Assembly: GCA_964611435.1 (NCBI GenBank) | Contig: CAZSXT010000001.1 | Location: 186,001 to 250,000, forward strand | Source of the DNA: JAYPHU01 sp964611435 | Lineage (GTDB): Bacteria > Pseudomonadota > Alphaproteobacteria > Rhodospirillales > UBA2165 | Direction: 5' to 3' | DNA length: 64,000 nt | Part shown: positions 8,572-17,514 of the stretch, piece after piece | Layout: each line of letters opens with the position of its first letter | Position numbering within the stretch: position 1 is the first letter of the stretch | The notes under the pieces: generated by a model | Seen by the model: only the letters and a program-made list of their open reading frames with translations | Databases searched by the model: none | Told to the model about the DNA's origin: nothing | Translations under genes and position numbers: made by a program

Positions 8572-9854
8572 CGGCGTATCTCCACCACGGCAACCCGTTT
8601 GAGATCTCTCAACATTCTTCTGGACAGGAGGTCGGCGCGCTCCCGCGCCAGGTTTTCCGCAATCCGATTCCTGATCGCAGTTTGCGTCTTTTCAGTGTGG
8701 CGTTTACAGACCATGACGACCAGCATGCCAGCTGATGTCCTCAGAGTTTCGCTCAACTGATTTTCGGGCAAATTTGCAATTTTTTCACGGATATTAGCTG
8801 CAATATCGCCCAGTTTTATATCTTCGACCGTCCCGATTTTGCTCGATTTCAGTTTGCCGGCAAGTTGGCTTAGCGCCGCACAATCCTTGGCATTTTCCTT
8901 GAGGTAAGTGAGGTTCGCTTGCCTCGCCTGTTCAGTTTCTTCCGGATCACCAGCGTTTACACGAAGAAACAACTGAAGCAGATCTATACTTGCTTCCGAC
9001 TGTTCCAATCCCTTCGCAACCCGCTTGTTCCTTAGGAATAGAATATAATATCCGTCTGTGCCTCTTACAGGTCGGGAAAGATCACCCCGTTTCATCTGTT
9101 GTAAAACTTCGGCCAAATCGGGATCAATTTGGTCAATCCGAAGCCAACCCAGACTTCCGCCGTTAGCGGCAGACGCGCTTTGCGAAAATGAGCTGGCGAG
9201 TGCGGGAAAGCGCGCACCATTTTTCAATTGGTCAAAAAGCCGATCAGCGACTTGTTTAACTTCTGCCTCGGGTTTTGATCGGTCGTAGGCGAGAAAAATT
9301 TCCGCAGCTAGATACTCAGGTTTCCCTTTATTGGCGTTAATGAGATTGATGGCATCCTGAATGGTTTCTTCATCAATGTGGATGCGGTGCCGGCCTTCGA
9401 TCTGGACGATACTGTTCCAGGCTAAGTCTGTCTCAACCTGGCGCTCAAAAGTTGCCGGATCAATGCCGTTGGACTCCAACAGTTTTACCATGCCGCCAGG
9501 GGGCAGCTTGTTTCGTTGTTCAACACTGCGTATGGCTCTTTGCAGATCCTTGTGGGGGACCCTAATTTTCTTCCGCGCTGCTTCTTGCAGCTTGAGCTTT
9601 TCATCAATCAAAGTACCCAAAACTTGGGGGGCAATGCGTTTATATAAATCGGGAGATAGCCCGGAGGAGAAGAGCGTGAACCTAATTCTGGCATTCAGAT
9701 CGTAGCCGGTGATAATTTCATTGTTCACAATTGCCGCGATCCCCTGGATTTGCTGTGCCAAACTAATGTTGGGCAATCCAAGCCAAACGCCAGCGCTCAG
9801 CACGGCCACCGCGATAGAATGGATTAAGTTGCGAACTGGAATTTTGAAAAACAT
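8568..9854 (-). CDS. surA: Periplasmic chaperone / parvulin peptidyl-prolyl isomerase (SurA-like)
   Basis: Periplasmic chaperone for outer-membrane proteins. A signal peptide (MFFKIPVRNLIHSIAVAVLS ... ISLAQQ) is followed by the SurA N-terminal chaperone domain (IAAIVNNEIITGYDLNARIR). One parvulin domain sits around residues 190-290, with GGSLGWLRIDQIDPDL and RPVRGTDGYYILFL. One parvulin domain, rather than two as in E. coli, is usual in Alphaproteobacteria. The ATG at 9854 is chosen because it opens the signal peptide; in-frame ATGs at 9887 and 9878 would add 11 or 8 residues. It lies between lptD and pdxA, so its chief client LptD is made in the same operon. Confidence 0.93.
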   Translation of the reverse strand: MFFKIPVRNLIHSIAVAVLSAGVWLGLPNISLAQQIQGIAAIVNNEIITGYDLNARIRFTLFSSGLSPDLYKRIAPQVLGTLIDEKLKLQEAARKKIRVPHKDLQRAIRSVEQRNKLPPGGMVKLLESNGIDPATFERQVETDLAWNSIVQIEGRHRIHIDEETIQDAINLINANKGKPEYLAAEIFLAYDRSKPEAEVKQVADRLFDQLKNGARFPALASSFSQSASAANGGSLGWLRIDQIDPDLAEVLQQMKRGDLSRPVRGTDGYYILFLRNKRVAKGLEQSEASIDLLQLFLRVNAGDPEETEQARQANLTYLKENAKDCAALSQLAGKLKSSKIGTVEDIKLGDIAANIREKIANLPENQLSETLRTSAGMLVVMVCKRHTEKTQTAIRNRIAENLARERADLLSRRMLRDLKRVAVVEIRR

Positions 9855-9897
9855 GTCGACGATTATAGCACCAGACATTGAAGACAAGCCAATGCCA

Positions 9898-12042
9898 CTA
9901 CGAACCGGAAGCGCTCACTGCCGTTTGAACGTCGCCGAGCGTTTTGAAGGTCAATCGGAACAAGATTGAATCGCTTGGCTTCAAATCTCGATCCTCAAAA
10001 AAGTCCCGTTTCAGTACAGTGCTAAACACAAAGCATTCGCAATCGTATGTAAAACCCAATGAAATAGTTCTCAACTCGCCGCCGCCATCCAAGTCGTAGA
10101 CCCCGGAAAAGCTGCTTTTCCAATTGCGGTTTAATTGAGCTTTGATTGACCCAGAAATTTCTTCGCGGCCACCAAATTCTGAATCTTCCTGCCTGTCAAA
10201 AAAGACGTAGTTCGTTGATAGCCGAAGTGCAGGAGGACCAGCCGCGACGGAAATCTCGCTTCTCCGCGGCGAAAGATCATCCTTATCAATTCGGGTCCGA
10301 TACGACAAATCCAGATGACTTCCAGGACTGACACGCAGCCGTCCAACGATATCGGAGAAGTTATCCTCCAGACCTGAGCCTTCGCCAAAAGTGTCATCAG
10401 CCCGGATTCGATAACTTTGGCCAAAAAATATGGACGTCCCGCCCCCTTTGTCGCCGAATGCGGACCATTTGAGACCATAAGATGTTCTGGGGCCACCTTC
10501 CACACGATCCCATCCGGTGAAGCGATTGGCGCTAAACAGGTTTGTGTCGTCGAATTCCAGATCCTCGCTGTCTTCATTGGGAATGTTGTTGGGATTGCCT
10601 CCATAGGGGCTCAGGACAACAGACACAAGGGGTTCCAGCGTTTGGCTAATGGCGCCGTCGCGACGGCGGAGTGGTAGGCGCCAGTCCACTTTGGCCTGGG
10701 GATATATCCTGCCGGTTATCCCGCTGTCGCTTCCCTCTTCACCTGGCGCGTTGAAATTGGTTACGTGGTACATGTCACCGCGGAGCGACATATTTACATC
10801 AATTACTTCTCCGAATGAGCCGATATGAGGAATGTGCCAGCCGCCTTCAATCGAAAAACGGCGGGTGTCATGCCCCTCCCGCCGTGTGAGAGCGACTGAA
10901 CTCACATTGAGACTTGAGGTTGCGCCAAAACGATTGGGTTCTCCGACGTGGTTGAATTCGAACATCGGTAGAACGATGGGCGTGTTTCCTGGGTCATCCT
11001 CCACTCTAAGTCCTTGAAAATAATAGGAGTCAACGAGCATATAACTCCGGTTTTGAAACCCCTCTAGATAGCCGCGTGACACCAAGGTATTTGGTGAGGA
11101 GAAGCCGTATCTCCGCAAGTAGGTGTCGTCGCTCGCCAAATTTAGATCGGCGCCTCCTCGCCAGGCTTCTCCCAAATCCTTGCGATAAGTCGTATCGACA
11201 TGCCCGCGAAATTTATTTTCTGAATTATAAGTGATGCTTCCGGTAAAGTCGGTGCCGCTGGTATCGGTTACGGCGCGGTATTCACCTTCCATGATCAGCC
11301 GTTCCCTGCTGGTCAAAGTCGGTTTCAAGGTGATGTCCCGATTGGGACTCAAGTTGATGAAATATGGGGCGGAGGCAACCGTTCCTAAAAATGAATTCCC
11401 GCCGAAGCTTGGCGTCAGAAACCCTGATTTTCTTTTTACCGTCGGATCGGGATGGGAAAAATAGGGCGTGTAGGCGACCGGGAAGCCCAGGATTTCTAGG
11501 AACGCGTCAGAATATTCGATTGTTTGGGCTTCCTGATCGTGGACAATTTTTTTGGCCTTCACTTGCCAAAGGGGGGTATCCTGGGGCTGACCTGCACATG
11601 TTTCGCAAGGTGAATAGACCGCCTGTCGCATTTCTGTTCGGTTCCCGCCCGAACGACGAGCGCCGGCTGCAGCGATCCGAGCATTATCAGACAGGCGAAA
11701 TCTCAGATCTTTGATGATGCCGTCTTTTAGGTCCCCGGTCAGTTCCATATATTCAGCGAACAGGACCTCCCCCGACGGTTCCAACAGGCTAACGCCGCCT
11801 GTGGCGGTCACGATATTTTGGCGCTGATTGTAGCTAATCGAATTGGCCAGAAGAATTCGCTCGCCTTGCGAAATTTCCACGTTTCCACGGGCGGAAATAA
11901 TGCCGAGCTCCTGGTTATTGGTGACCTCGTCCGCGGAGAATAGAAACGCATCTCGCAGATTTGGATCATCTGCAGCCGAAACGTCTCCGGACATGCAAAC
12001 AACGGCCAGTACAGCCCAAAATATTTTCCTGACGCCTTTCAT
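9898..12042 (-). CDS. lptD: LPS-assembly protein LptD
   Basis: Outer-membrane beta-barrel that inserts lipopolysaccharide into the outer leaflet with LptE. The 714 residues comprise a signal peptide (MKGVRKIFWAVLAVVCMSGDVSA), an OstA/LptA-like N-terminal jellyroll (ISARGNVEISQGERILLA...), and a long barrel of alternating strands ending in VLKRDFFEDRDLKPSDSILF. Cysteines are seen as SPCETC in the N-terminal domain and YDCECFVF near the C-terminus, candidates for the structural disulfides of LptD. A longer reading frame runs upstream, but the ATG used here begins a proper signal peptide and lies five bases after the lptG stop. Confidence 0.94.
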   Translation of the reverse strand: MKGVRKIFWAVLAVVCMSGDVSAADDPNLRDAFLFSADEVTNNQELGIISARGNVEISQGERILLANSISYNQRQNIVTATGGVSLLEPSGEVLFAEYMELTGDLKDGIIKDLRFRLSDNARIAAAGARRSGGNRTEMRQAVYSPCETCAGQPQDTPLWQVKAKKIVHDQEAQTIEYSDAFLEILGFPVAYTPYFSHPDPTVKRKSGFLTPSFGGNSFLGTVASAPYFINLSPNRDITLKPTLTSRERLIMEGEYRAVTDTSGTDFTGSITYNSENKFRGHVDTTYRKDLGEAWRGGADLNLASDDTYLRRYGFSSPNTLVSRGYLEGFQNRSYMLVDSYYFQGLRVEDDPGNTPIVLPMFEFNHVGEPNRFGATSSLNVSSVALTRREGHDTRRFSIEGGWHIPHIGSFGEVIDVNMSLRGDMYHVTNFNAPGEEGSDSGITGRIYPQAKVDWRLPLRRRDGAISQTLEPLVSVVLSPYGGNPNNIPNEDSEDLEFDDTNLFSANRFTGWDRVEGGPRTSYGLKWSAFGDKGGGTSIFFGQSYRIRADDTFGEGSGLEDNFSDIVGRLRVSPGSHLDLSYRTRIDKDDLSPRRSEISVAAGPPALRLSTNYVFFDRQEDSEFGGREEISGSIKAQLNRNWKSSFSGVYDLDGGGELRTISLGFTYDCECFVFSTVLKRDFFEDRDLKPSDSILFRLTFKTLGDVQTAVSASGS

Positions 12043-12047
12043 CGCGG

Positions 12048-13151
12048 CTAACCATCTTCGAGATGGAACACCATTGCAAGCCCCAATAAGGCGCTGATTC
12101 CGGAGGGAGTCCAGGCTGCCAAGACGACGGGAATACTCTCCCGTAGACCCAGCGCAAAAACGACATCGGAAAAGAAAAATAACAAAAATCCGGCTAGGAC
12201 GCCGCCAATAACAAGGAAGCTGGTGGAGTTCCGCTGAGACTGCTTTAGGGTGAATGTTGCCGCTATCAACACCATGGCGCACAACAGAAGCGGCGCGGCC
12301 AGAAGTGAATGCCAATAGAGCCGGTGCCGGAGGGCTGAAAAGCCTGCTTGGTCCAAATTTCGAATAAAAGCAGGCAGCGTCCAGAATGAGAGTGTTTCAG
12401 GTGGTGAAAAACTGTCATTGATGTTGTTCAGGGTAATATTTGTACTGACCCAATGTTCGGCTTTGAACTTCGGCCGGTCTGCATCCCGTTCGTGAATCCA
12501 TGCGTCCCTTAAATGCCAAAATCCATCTTCCAATTTGGCGCTTTTGGCGCTGATATGGCGGCGATACTTGTCCACGCCGTCATACATGAACATCGTAACG
12601 TCCTGCAGGTCGATATTGTTGCCCGAGAGAGTGAGATGTGTAGCGTGGATGACGGATTGATTCTTATTGTTGGATTGGCGAAGCCACAGACCATTGCTTG
12701 ATAGCGCGAGTAGGCTGGTTTCCCCCTTAAAGTAGGTCGAATCCAGTTGGTCGTGTTTGGTCAGAAACGCCGACGCCATCGGGTTTAGGAGCATAATTTT
12801 GATCAGACCAATCATGAATGTCACGGCCAATACAGGGAGTAGGAATTGCCAGGCCGACACGCCGGCCGCTCTGGCCACAACCAGTTCACTGCTTCGCGTC
12901 AGCCGCCAAAAGGCCACCATGCCGCCAAATAGAACCGCAAAAGGAAACGCCTGTTGGCCCAAAAAGAGCAGCTTCAAGAGGCTCATACGAATGACAAGAG
13001 CTACACCAATATGCTCGTATCCAGAGGCGCGACGGAGCAGCTCAATCGTATCGAACAAAAAAATCAGGCCGATCAGGATGGCGAATACAGCGAGGAAACT
13101 TAACAAGAATATCCGGCAGACATACGATGAAAGGATTGCCGACATATTCAT
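12048..13151 (-). CDS. lptG: LPS export ABC transporter permease LptG
   Basis: Inner-membrane component of the LptB2FG transporter that extracts LPS toward the Lpt bridge. In its 367 residues, membrane segments lie near the N-terminus (FLLSFLAVFAILIGLIFLF) and in the last ~90 residues, flanking a periplasmic jellyroll (about residues 130-270). The region FRNLDQAGFSALRHRLYWHSLLAAPLLL is typical of the family. The start shares an ATGA overlap with the lptF stop, and the next ATG is two codons on. lptF and lptG are coupled and probably made in equal amounts. The ATPase lptB is not in the window. Confidence 0.94.
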   Translation of the reverse strand: MNMSAILSSYVCRIFLLSFLAVFAILIGLIFLFDTIELLRRASGYEHIGVALVIRMSLLKLLFLGQQAFPFAVLFGGMVAFWRLTRSSELVVARAAGVSAWQFLLPVLAVTFMIGLIKIMLLNPMASAFLTKHDQLDSTYFKGETSLLALSSNGLWLRQSNNKNQSVIHATHLTLSGNNIDLQDVTMFMYDGVDKYRRHISAKSAKLEDGFWHLRDAWIHERDADRPKFKAEHWVSTNITLNNINDSFSPPETLSFWTLPAFIRNLDQAGFSALRHRLYWHSLLAAPLLLCAMVLIAATFTLKQSQRNSTSFLVIGGVLAGFLLFFFSDVVFALGLRESIPVVLAAWTPSGISALLGLAMVFHLEDG

Positions 13152-14296
13152 CTGACGGCCCCTCCATAACTCGCCTCGGAAGCGCTTCTGCGCTGGAACA
13201 GTCGGCCAATGGACATCGGGAACAATAGGACCAACACGCAAAGGGCCAGGGGGAGCGCGGCACTAAGGTAAAGGAGCGGCAATAAAACCAAATTTTTGGC
13301 GGTAAGGTTCCCTAATCCCAAGTTCATAATCATAAGCGCCACAAAGACTCCAACGGCAACCAAAATTCTGTTGAGATTTCCCCGGCGGGAAAAATCCCCC
13401 GCAAGCAGACAAGCGACCGCCAACAAGGCAAATGTTATGACGGTTAGCGGTTGGATAATTCTCTGGTGTCCTTCGACGATAAATTTTCCAAAATCCTTCG
13501 GATTACCGACGTCCTGAATGCGGAGAGTCAGCAGTTCGTTGACCATGCGTTCGCGCCCCTCTCTAAACCGGGCTGGGGGCTTCTTAAGGATACCAGTGAG
13601 GTCCAAATCGTAGCGGTCGAAAAAGGCCACGGATGGTTTTCCCGGATTATCCTTATCAATGATTATGGAGTTGCCCTTTAACAGAACGACTTTTGCACCA
13701 TCCGTCGCCTCAAGTAGAGAACCGCTCTCCGCATGATAGGTAACGGGACGTTTTGGATCGCGATTGTCATGGACTAAAAGTCCTCTCAGTTCGTTCTCTG
13801 TCGAGCGTTCGCGCACGTAGACCGTGATCGCATCCGAAAAGGAATTGAACACCCCCTCCTTTAACACGATATGGGCAAGGCTGTAGCGAACATCCCACTG
13901 CATCTCTCTGAACTTCTGATAAGACTTGGGCGTTCCGTAGAGTGTGAGCGAATATACGAAAATCATCAATAAGAGAGAGAGCCAAAGAACCGGGCGCGCC
14001 AGGGAGAAGGGGCTGATGCCGGCGGCCCTCAAGACGACGATTTCCCGGTCCGAGGTTAGGCGCGTGTAGACAAACAGAACAGCAATGAACAGCGAAATCG
14101 GAACGATTTGTGTCAGGAAATTCGGCAATTGTAACGCCGTCATCGCCAAAAATAGTTCGACCGAGAGACCGCGATTGACGATCGATTCAACTGCCCTGAC
14201 TGCGACGAATAACCAGATGACGCCGGTCATGACAAAAGCGATCAGGGCCAATGACGTGACCAGCTGTTTAAAAATATATCGTGTAATTCGGTTCAT
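13148..14296 (-). CDS. lptF: LPS export ABC transporter permease LptF
   Basis: Partner permease of LptG in the LPS exporter, 382 residues, with the typical start MNRITRYIFKQLVTSLALIAF, three N-terminal membrane spans, a periplasmic domain, and three C-terminal spans. The motif TSDREIVVLRAAGISPFSLARP is a family hallmark of the coupling region. It is the first gene of the leftward operon lptF-lptG-lptD-surA-pdxA-rsmA. The frame continues 21 codons upstream, but the ATG chosen matches family starts. In many genomes pepA lies divergently just upstream; here it is about 19 kb away. Confidence 0.95.
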   Translation of the reverse strand: MNRITRYIFKQLVTSLALIAFVMTGVIWLFVAVRAVESIVNRGLSVELFLAMTALQLPNFLTQIVPISLFIAVLFVYTRLTSDREIVVLRAAGISPFSLARPVLWLSLLLMIFVYSLTLYGTPKSYQKFREMQWDVRYSLAHIVLKEGVFNSFSDAITVYVRERSTENELRGLLVHDNRDPKRPVTYHAESGSLLEATDGAKVVLLKGNSIIIDKDNPGKPSVAFFDRYDLDLTGILKKPPARFREGRERMVNELLTLRIQDVGNPKDFGKFIVEGHQRIIQPLTVITFALLAVACLLAGDFSRRGNLNRILVAVGVFVALMIMNLGLGNLTAKNLVLLPLLYLSAALPLALCVLVLLFPMSIGRLFQRRSASEASYGGAVR

Positions 14297-14405
14297 GCCC
14301 GCCAAGTATACCTGCAATACACCGTATGGAGGAAATCTATCTTTGCCAGTGCTTTGCACGGCTTAGGCCCGAATAGTTTTTATTTCATGAAGGTGGTTGT
14401 TTTGC

Positions 14406-16205
14406 TCAAACGAATTGCGTTTGGTCCATACGTGTAACCGGCTCGGATGCTCCGGCAATGCCGGCTCTAAGAGCGTCACAGTCGTTTAAAAAGACATGTC
14501 CGAAGTAATAGGCCGTCTGTAATTTTCCGTCGTTGAATAATTGGTCGGAATCCACTTCGCTGTTCTTCCGATGAGCCGTTAACGCCATGCGCGCCATTAG
14601 CCACCCGCCAATCACGTTTCCGACGAGCGTCATATATTTGGTGGCAGAGGCCAAAACGCGATCCTCATTTTCGCTCCAGGTCTGAAGCAACCAGTCCGTA
14701 ACTGCTTTCAAATGACGGGCGGCTTCCGCCAGTTGCCGGCCTAACTCCATCAACTCGTCCGGTTGTTCGACAAAAGCCGAGGTAGTGAATTCCTCGATTT
14801 CCCGCAACACGTCGAATAGCGTTTCTCCTTGTTCCCGGATGATCTTCCGCCCAATAAGGTCATTGGCCTGAATACCATTGCTGCCTTCATAGATTGCCGT
14901 GATCCGGGCGTCGCGGTAGTGCTGGGCGGCGCCAGTTTCCTCTATGTAGCCAAGACCGCCATGAACTTGAATGCCGAGACTCGTGGCTTCAATGGCACGG
15001 TCCGTGGCCCAAGCCTTGACAATGGGGGTGAGCAGAGCCGTTCGAGCGTCGAATTTTTTCCGTACCTCTTCGTCAGCATGTCTCCGCGACACATCCATGC
15101 AGTGCCCGGCGTAGACTTCGAGCGCACGCGACGCTTCCCGGCGGATTTTCATGTCGAGTAACATCCGTTTAACGTCCGGATGTTCAATGATCGCCGAGGT
15201 TTCAAACTTGCCGTTGGCATTCCGGCGGCTACCTTGTTTGCGCTCTTTTGCATACGCGACCGCCTGCTGATAGGCGCGCTCAATGATCCCGACTCCTTGG
15301 ACGCCTACCGTTGTCCGGCTCATATTCATCATGGTGAACATGCCCTGCAGACCTTGGTTCTCTTCTCCGACGAGATAGCCGATCGCACCGCCATCGTCTC
15401 CGTAAGACATGACGCAGGTTGCACTGCCGTGGATACCCAGCTTTTCTTCAATTGACACGACCCGGATGTCATTGCGGTCGCCGAGTGAACCATCATCGTT
15501 GACCAGGAACTTCGGCACAATAAAAAGCGAAATACCTCGCGTGCCGGGTGGTGCGTCGGGCGTCCTGGCTAAGACCAAATGCACAATATTGTCGCTCATA
15601 TCCTGATCGCCACCAGAGATGAATATCTTTTGGCCACTAATTAGATAGTGGTCACTGTTCTTGACAGCTTTCGTCCGGAGCTGGCCGAGGTCAGAGCCCG
15701 CCTGTGGCTCTGTCAAGTTCATGGTCGCAGCCCATTCGCCGGCAACAATATGGGGTAGAAAAATCTCACACTGTTCTTTGCTGGCGTGCTGCTCAAACAA
15801 ATCGATGGCGGATAGGCTGAGCAAGGGGACCAGATTGAAGCCCATATTAGCAGCGTTCCAAATATCGAAGGCGACGATAGACAGCAATGCCGGCAAGCCC
15901 TGGCCGCCATATTCGGGATCGGCGGAGATACTCAACCAACCGCCTTCGGCCATTTGCCGATAGGCATCGATGAAACCCTCCGGCGTTCTCACCACGCCAT
16001 TTTCCAAACGGCAGCCTTCGATATCGCCACTCCGGTTCAGGGGCGCCAGAATTTCTTCCCCGAATTTGCCGGCTTCGTTCAGAATCGCCTGAACCATATC
16101 AGGCGTCGCTTCTTCGTGGCCAGGTAGATCAGACAGGTTTTCCATTCCAATCAGGGCGTCGATGGTGAAGGATATGTCGGTTACGGGTGCTGAAAATTCG
16201 CTCAT
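14406..16205 (-). CDS. Acyl-CoA dehydrogenase, DmdC/FadE-like long form
   Basis: FAD-dependent alpha,beta-dehydrogenase of acyl-CoA thioesters, 599 residues. The core shows MNLTEPQAGSDLGQLRTKA (flavin/substrate loop), EEKLGIHGSATCVM, and IQVHGGLGYIEETGAAQHYRD. The likely base is Glu440 in AIYEGSNGIQANDL. An extra C-terminal domain of ~130 residues makes it longer than the usual ~380. Family members of this length include 3-methylmercaptopropionyl-CoA dehydrogenase (DmdC) of marine alphaproteobacteria, so methylthiopropionyl-CoA is one possible substrate; medium or long chain acyl-CoAs are equally possible. No dmdA, dmdB or dmdD neighbour is present. It is transcribed alone, away from the structured RNA region. 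Confidence 0.9.
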   Translation of the reverse strand: MSEFSAPVTDISFTIDALIGMENLSDLPGHEEATPDMVQAILNEAGKFGEEILAPLNRSGDIEGCRLENGVVRTPEGFIDAYRQMAEGGWLSISADPEYGGQGLPALLSIVAFDIWNAANMGFNLVPLLSLSAIDLFEQHASKEQCEIFLPHIVAGEWAATMNLTEPQAGSDLGQLRTKAVKNSDHYLISGQKIFISGGDQDMSDNIVHLVLARTPDAPPGTRGISLFIVPKFLVNDDGSLGDRNDIRVVSIEEKLGIHGSATCVMSYGDDGGAIGYLVGEENQGLQGMFTMMNMSRTTVGVQGVGIIERAYQQAVAYAKERKQGSRRNANGKFETSAIIEHPDVKRMLLDMKIRREASRALEVYAGHCMDVSRRHADEEVRKKFDARTALLTPIVKAWATDRAIEATSLGIQVHGGLGYIEETGAAQHYRDARITAIYEGSNGIQANDLIGRKIIREQGETLFDVLREIEEFTTSAFVEQPDELMELGRQLAEAARHLKAVTDWLLQTWSENEDRVLASATKYMTLVGNVIGGWLMARMALTAHRKNSEVDSDQLFNDGKLQTAYYFGHVFLNDCDALRAGIAGASEPVTRMDQTQFV

Positions 16206-16307
16206 TGTCTGTTAAGTTCCTGATTTTACGTATATTTCAGTGTCATCGGCTTTGTGACAGGATTTTTACACTTTGACGCAATTTTTTCCATGCCCGACAT
16301 ACGCATG

Positions 16308-16502
16308 TTACAGAGCCGGGGTATATTAGGCACTGTTCCCAACAGGGAACTGGATCACGCCCCCCGTGATCACCTGTATCAGGCGCACACCCTGATACCC
16401 GGATTTACCGGGGTTCCTCCCAATTCCGGCAAATCCAACTCCCAGACGTAAAGCCTCCCTGTTAAACTTTGCCGGGCCCCTAGGGGCCCGGTTTTATTTT
16501 TA
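16308..16502 (+). ncRNA. Structured small-RNA candidate with CUCCC motifs
   Basis: The 355-base gap between the acyl-CoA dehydrogenase and the nitrile hydratase gene holds five consecutive hairpins on the plus strand: 16335-16350 (6 bp, AACA loop), 16353-16371 (7 bp, C-rich loop), 16376-16398 (8 bp), 16401-16436 (10 pairs, one mismatch) and the terminator. The loop of the fourth exposes CCUCCC (16416-16421). Two more CUCCC elements, at 16439-16443 and 16455-16459, lie in the unpaired linker. Repeated anti-Shine-Dalgarno-like CUCCC motifs are known in alphaproteobacterial trans-acting sRNAs. A TTGACG at 16273 could be a -35 element, but the -10 is poor, so the 5' end is a guess. A cis-acting leader of the downstream gene is the alternative. 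Confidence 0.6.
16472..16502 (+). terminator. Rho-independent terminator of the small-RNA candidate
   Basis: A perfect 20-base palindrome, CCGGGCCCCTAGGGGCCCGG, is followed directly by TTTTATTTTTA. It has the clearest GC-stem-plus-U-run geometry in the first half of the window, oriented on the plus strand. It ends about 58 bases before the nitrile hydratase start codon. Confidence 0.85.
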
Positions 16503-16560
16503 CGTCGAGGCATCGTGGTATTTGGTTTAAGCTGAGTGCAAACAGCTTTGGGAGGTGACA

Positions 16561-17514
16561 ATGGAGGACGGCTTTATCGGTATGGGCCCCCACGACGTGG
16601 GAGGCGAGGAGTCAGGTCCAATCGAAACGACGGATCATGGCATGTCCCACTGGGAAAAGCATGCCAATGCCATCCGCATGACAGCATCGGAAATCGGTCT
16701 CTGTACCCTGGATGAGTTGCGCCGTGCCTGCGAAGGGTTGGGGGCTCATTATTACGAGGTTGGCTATTTCGAACGCCAAACGGAGAGCCTGGCCATCATG
16801 CTGGTGGAGAAGGAGATTTTTACTCAGGAACAGTTGGATGATTGCATGGCCGCGGTGCGCGAGAAATTCGACGTGCCTATTATCGATTTGCCCCACAATC
16901 ATGACCACGATGGCAAGCCCATCCAAGAAGACGAAGCGGGGGAGGGGCCCAACGAACACCACGTGATGAATCTCGCCATCCAAGAGCTTCTCCAGGAGCG
17001 CGGGATTATCACACCCGAACAAATCCGTCTGAAGATCGAGAAATTCGATGGCGATTATCCCAATCGTGGCCCCAAAGTCGTGGCGCGCGCCTGGGCTGAT
17101 CCCGATTTCAAGGCACGGCTATTGACGGACGCAAATGCGGCCGTGGAGAGCATGGGCATTGATCTGGAGCACGCGCCGAAAATTATTGCGCTGGAAAATA
17201 CGCCGGAAGTTCACAACGTGGTGGTTTGCACCTTGTGCTCCTGTTATCCGCGTCAGCTCCTAGGCCAGCCACCGACCTGGTACAAATCACGCAGCTACCG
17301 TTCGCGGGTGGTGTATGAGCCGCGTGAGGTGCTCAAGGAGTTCGGTACGGAATTGCCGGAGGACGTTTCCATTCAGACTCACGATTCAAACGCGGATATG
17401 CGTTATATTGTGATTCCCATGCGGCCGGAGGGCACGGATGGCTGGTCCGAAGAACAACTGGAAGCCATTGTGTCGCGGGATAGTTTGGTGGGAATGGCGA
17501 TTCCCGCCGCTTAG
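16561..17514 (+). CDS. Nitrile hydratase fusion: beta N-terminal-like domain joined to a cobalt-type alpha subunit
   Basis: Nitrile hydratase-family protein (317 residues); the family converts nitriles to amides, or thiocyanate to carbonyl sulfide, with a low-spin Co or Fe centre. The C-terminal ~200 residues are a complete alpha subunit. The metal claw is C223-T-L-C226-S-C228 (Thr in the second place indicates the cobalt type), followed by PPTWYKSRSYRSRVVYEPREVL. Residues 1-~100 (GFIGMGPHDVGGEESGP, then YFERQTESLAIMLVEKEIFTQEQL) resemble only the N-terminal half of a beta subunit, equivalent to thiocyanate hydrolase beta. A linker rich in His and Asp (HNHDHDGK) follows. No C-terminal beta domain is encoded nearby: both neighbours are on the other strand. 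The ATG is preferred over GTG at 16555 because GGGAGG overlaps that GTG. Confidence 0.88.
   Translation: MEDGFIGMGPHDVGGEESGPIETTDHGMSHWEKHANAIRMTASEIGLCTLDELRRACEGLGAHYYEVGYFERQTESLAIMLVEKEIFTQEQLDDCMAAVREKFDVPIIDLPHNHDHDGKPIQEDEAGEGPNEHHVMNLAIQELLQERGIITPEQIRLKIEKFDGDYPNRGPKVVARAWADPDFKARLLTDANAAVESMGIDLEHAPKIIALENTPEVHNVVVCTLCSCYPRQLLGQPPTWYKSRSYRSRVVYEPREVLKEFGTELPEDVSIQTHDSNADMRYIVIPMRPEGTDGWSEEQLEAIVSRDSLVGMAIPAA

Noticed and set aside
14406..16205. A complete DMSP demethylation pathway.
   Set aside because: Only a DmdC-like dehydrogenase is present, without dmdA, dmdB or dmdD, and the family is broad.
16254..16451. A 65-codon reading frame across the structured region upstream of the nitrile hydratase gene.
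   Set aside because: It runs through four perfect hairpins, has no ribosome-binding site and has low-complexity, unfamiliar sequence; RNA structure explains the region better.
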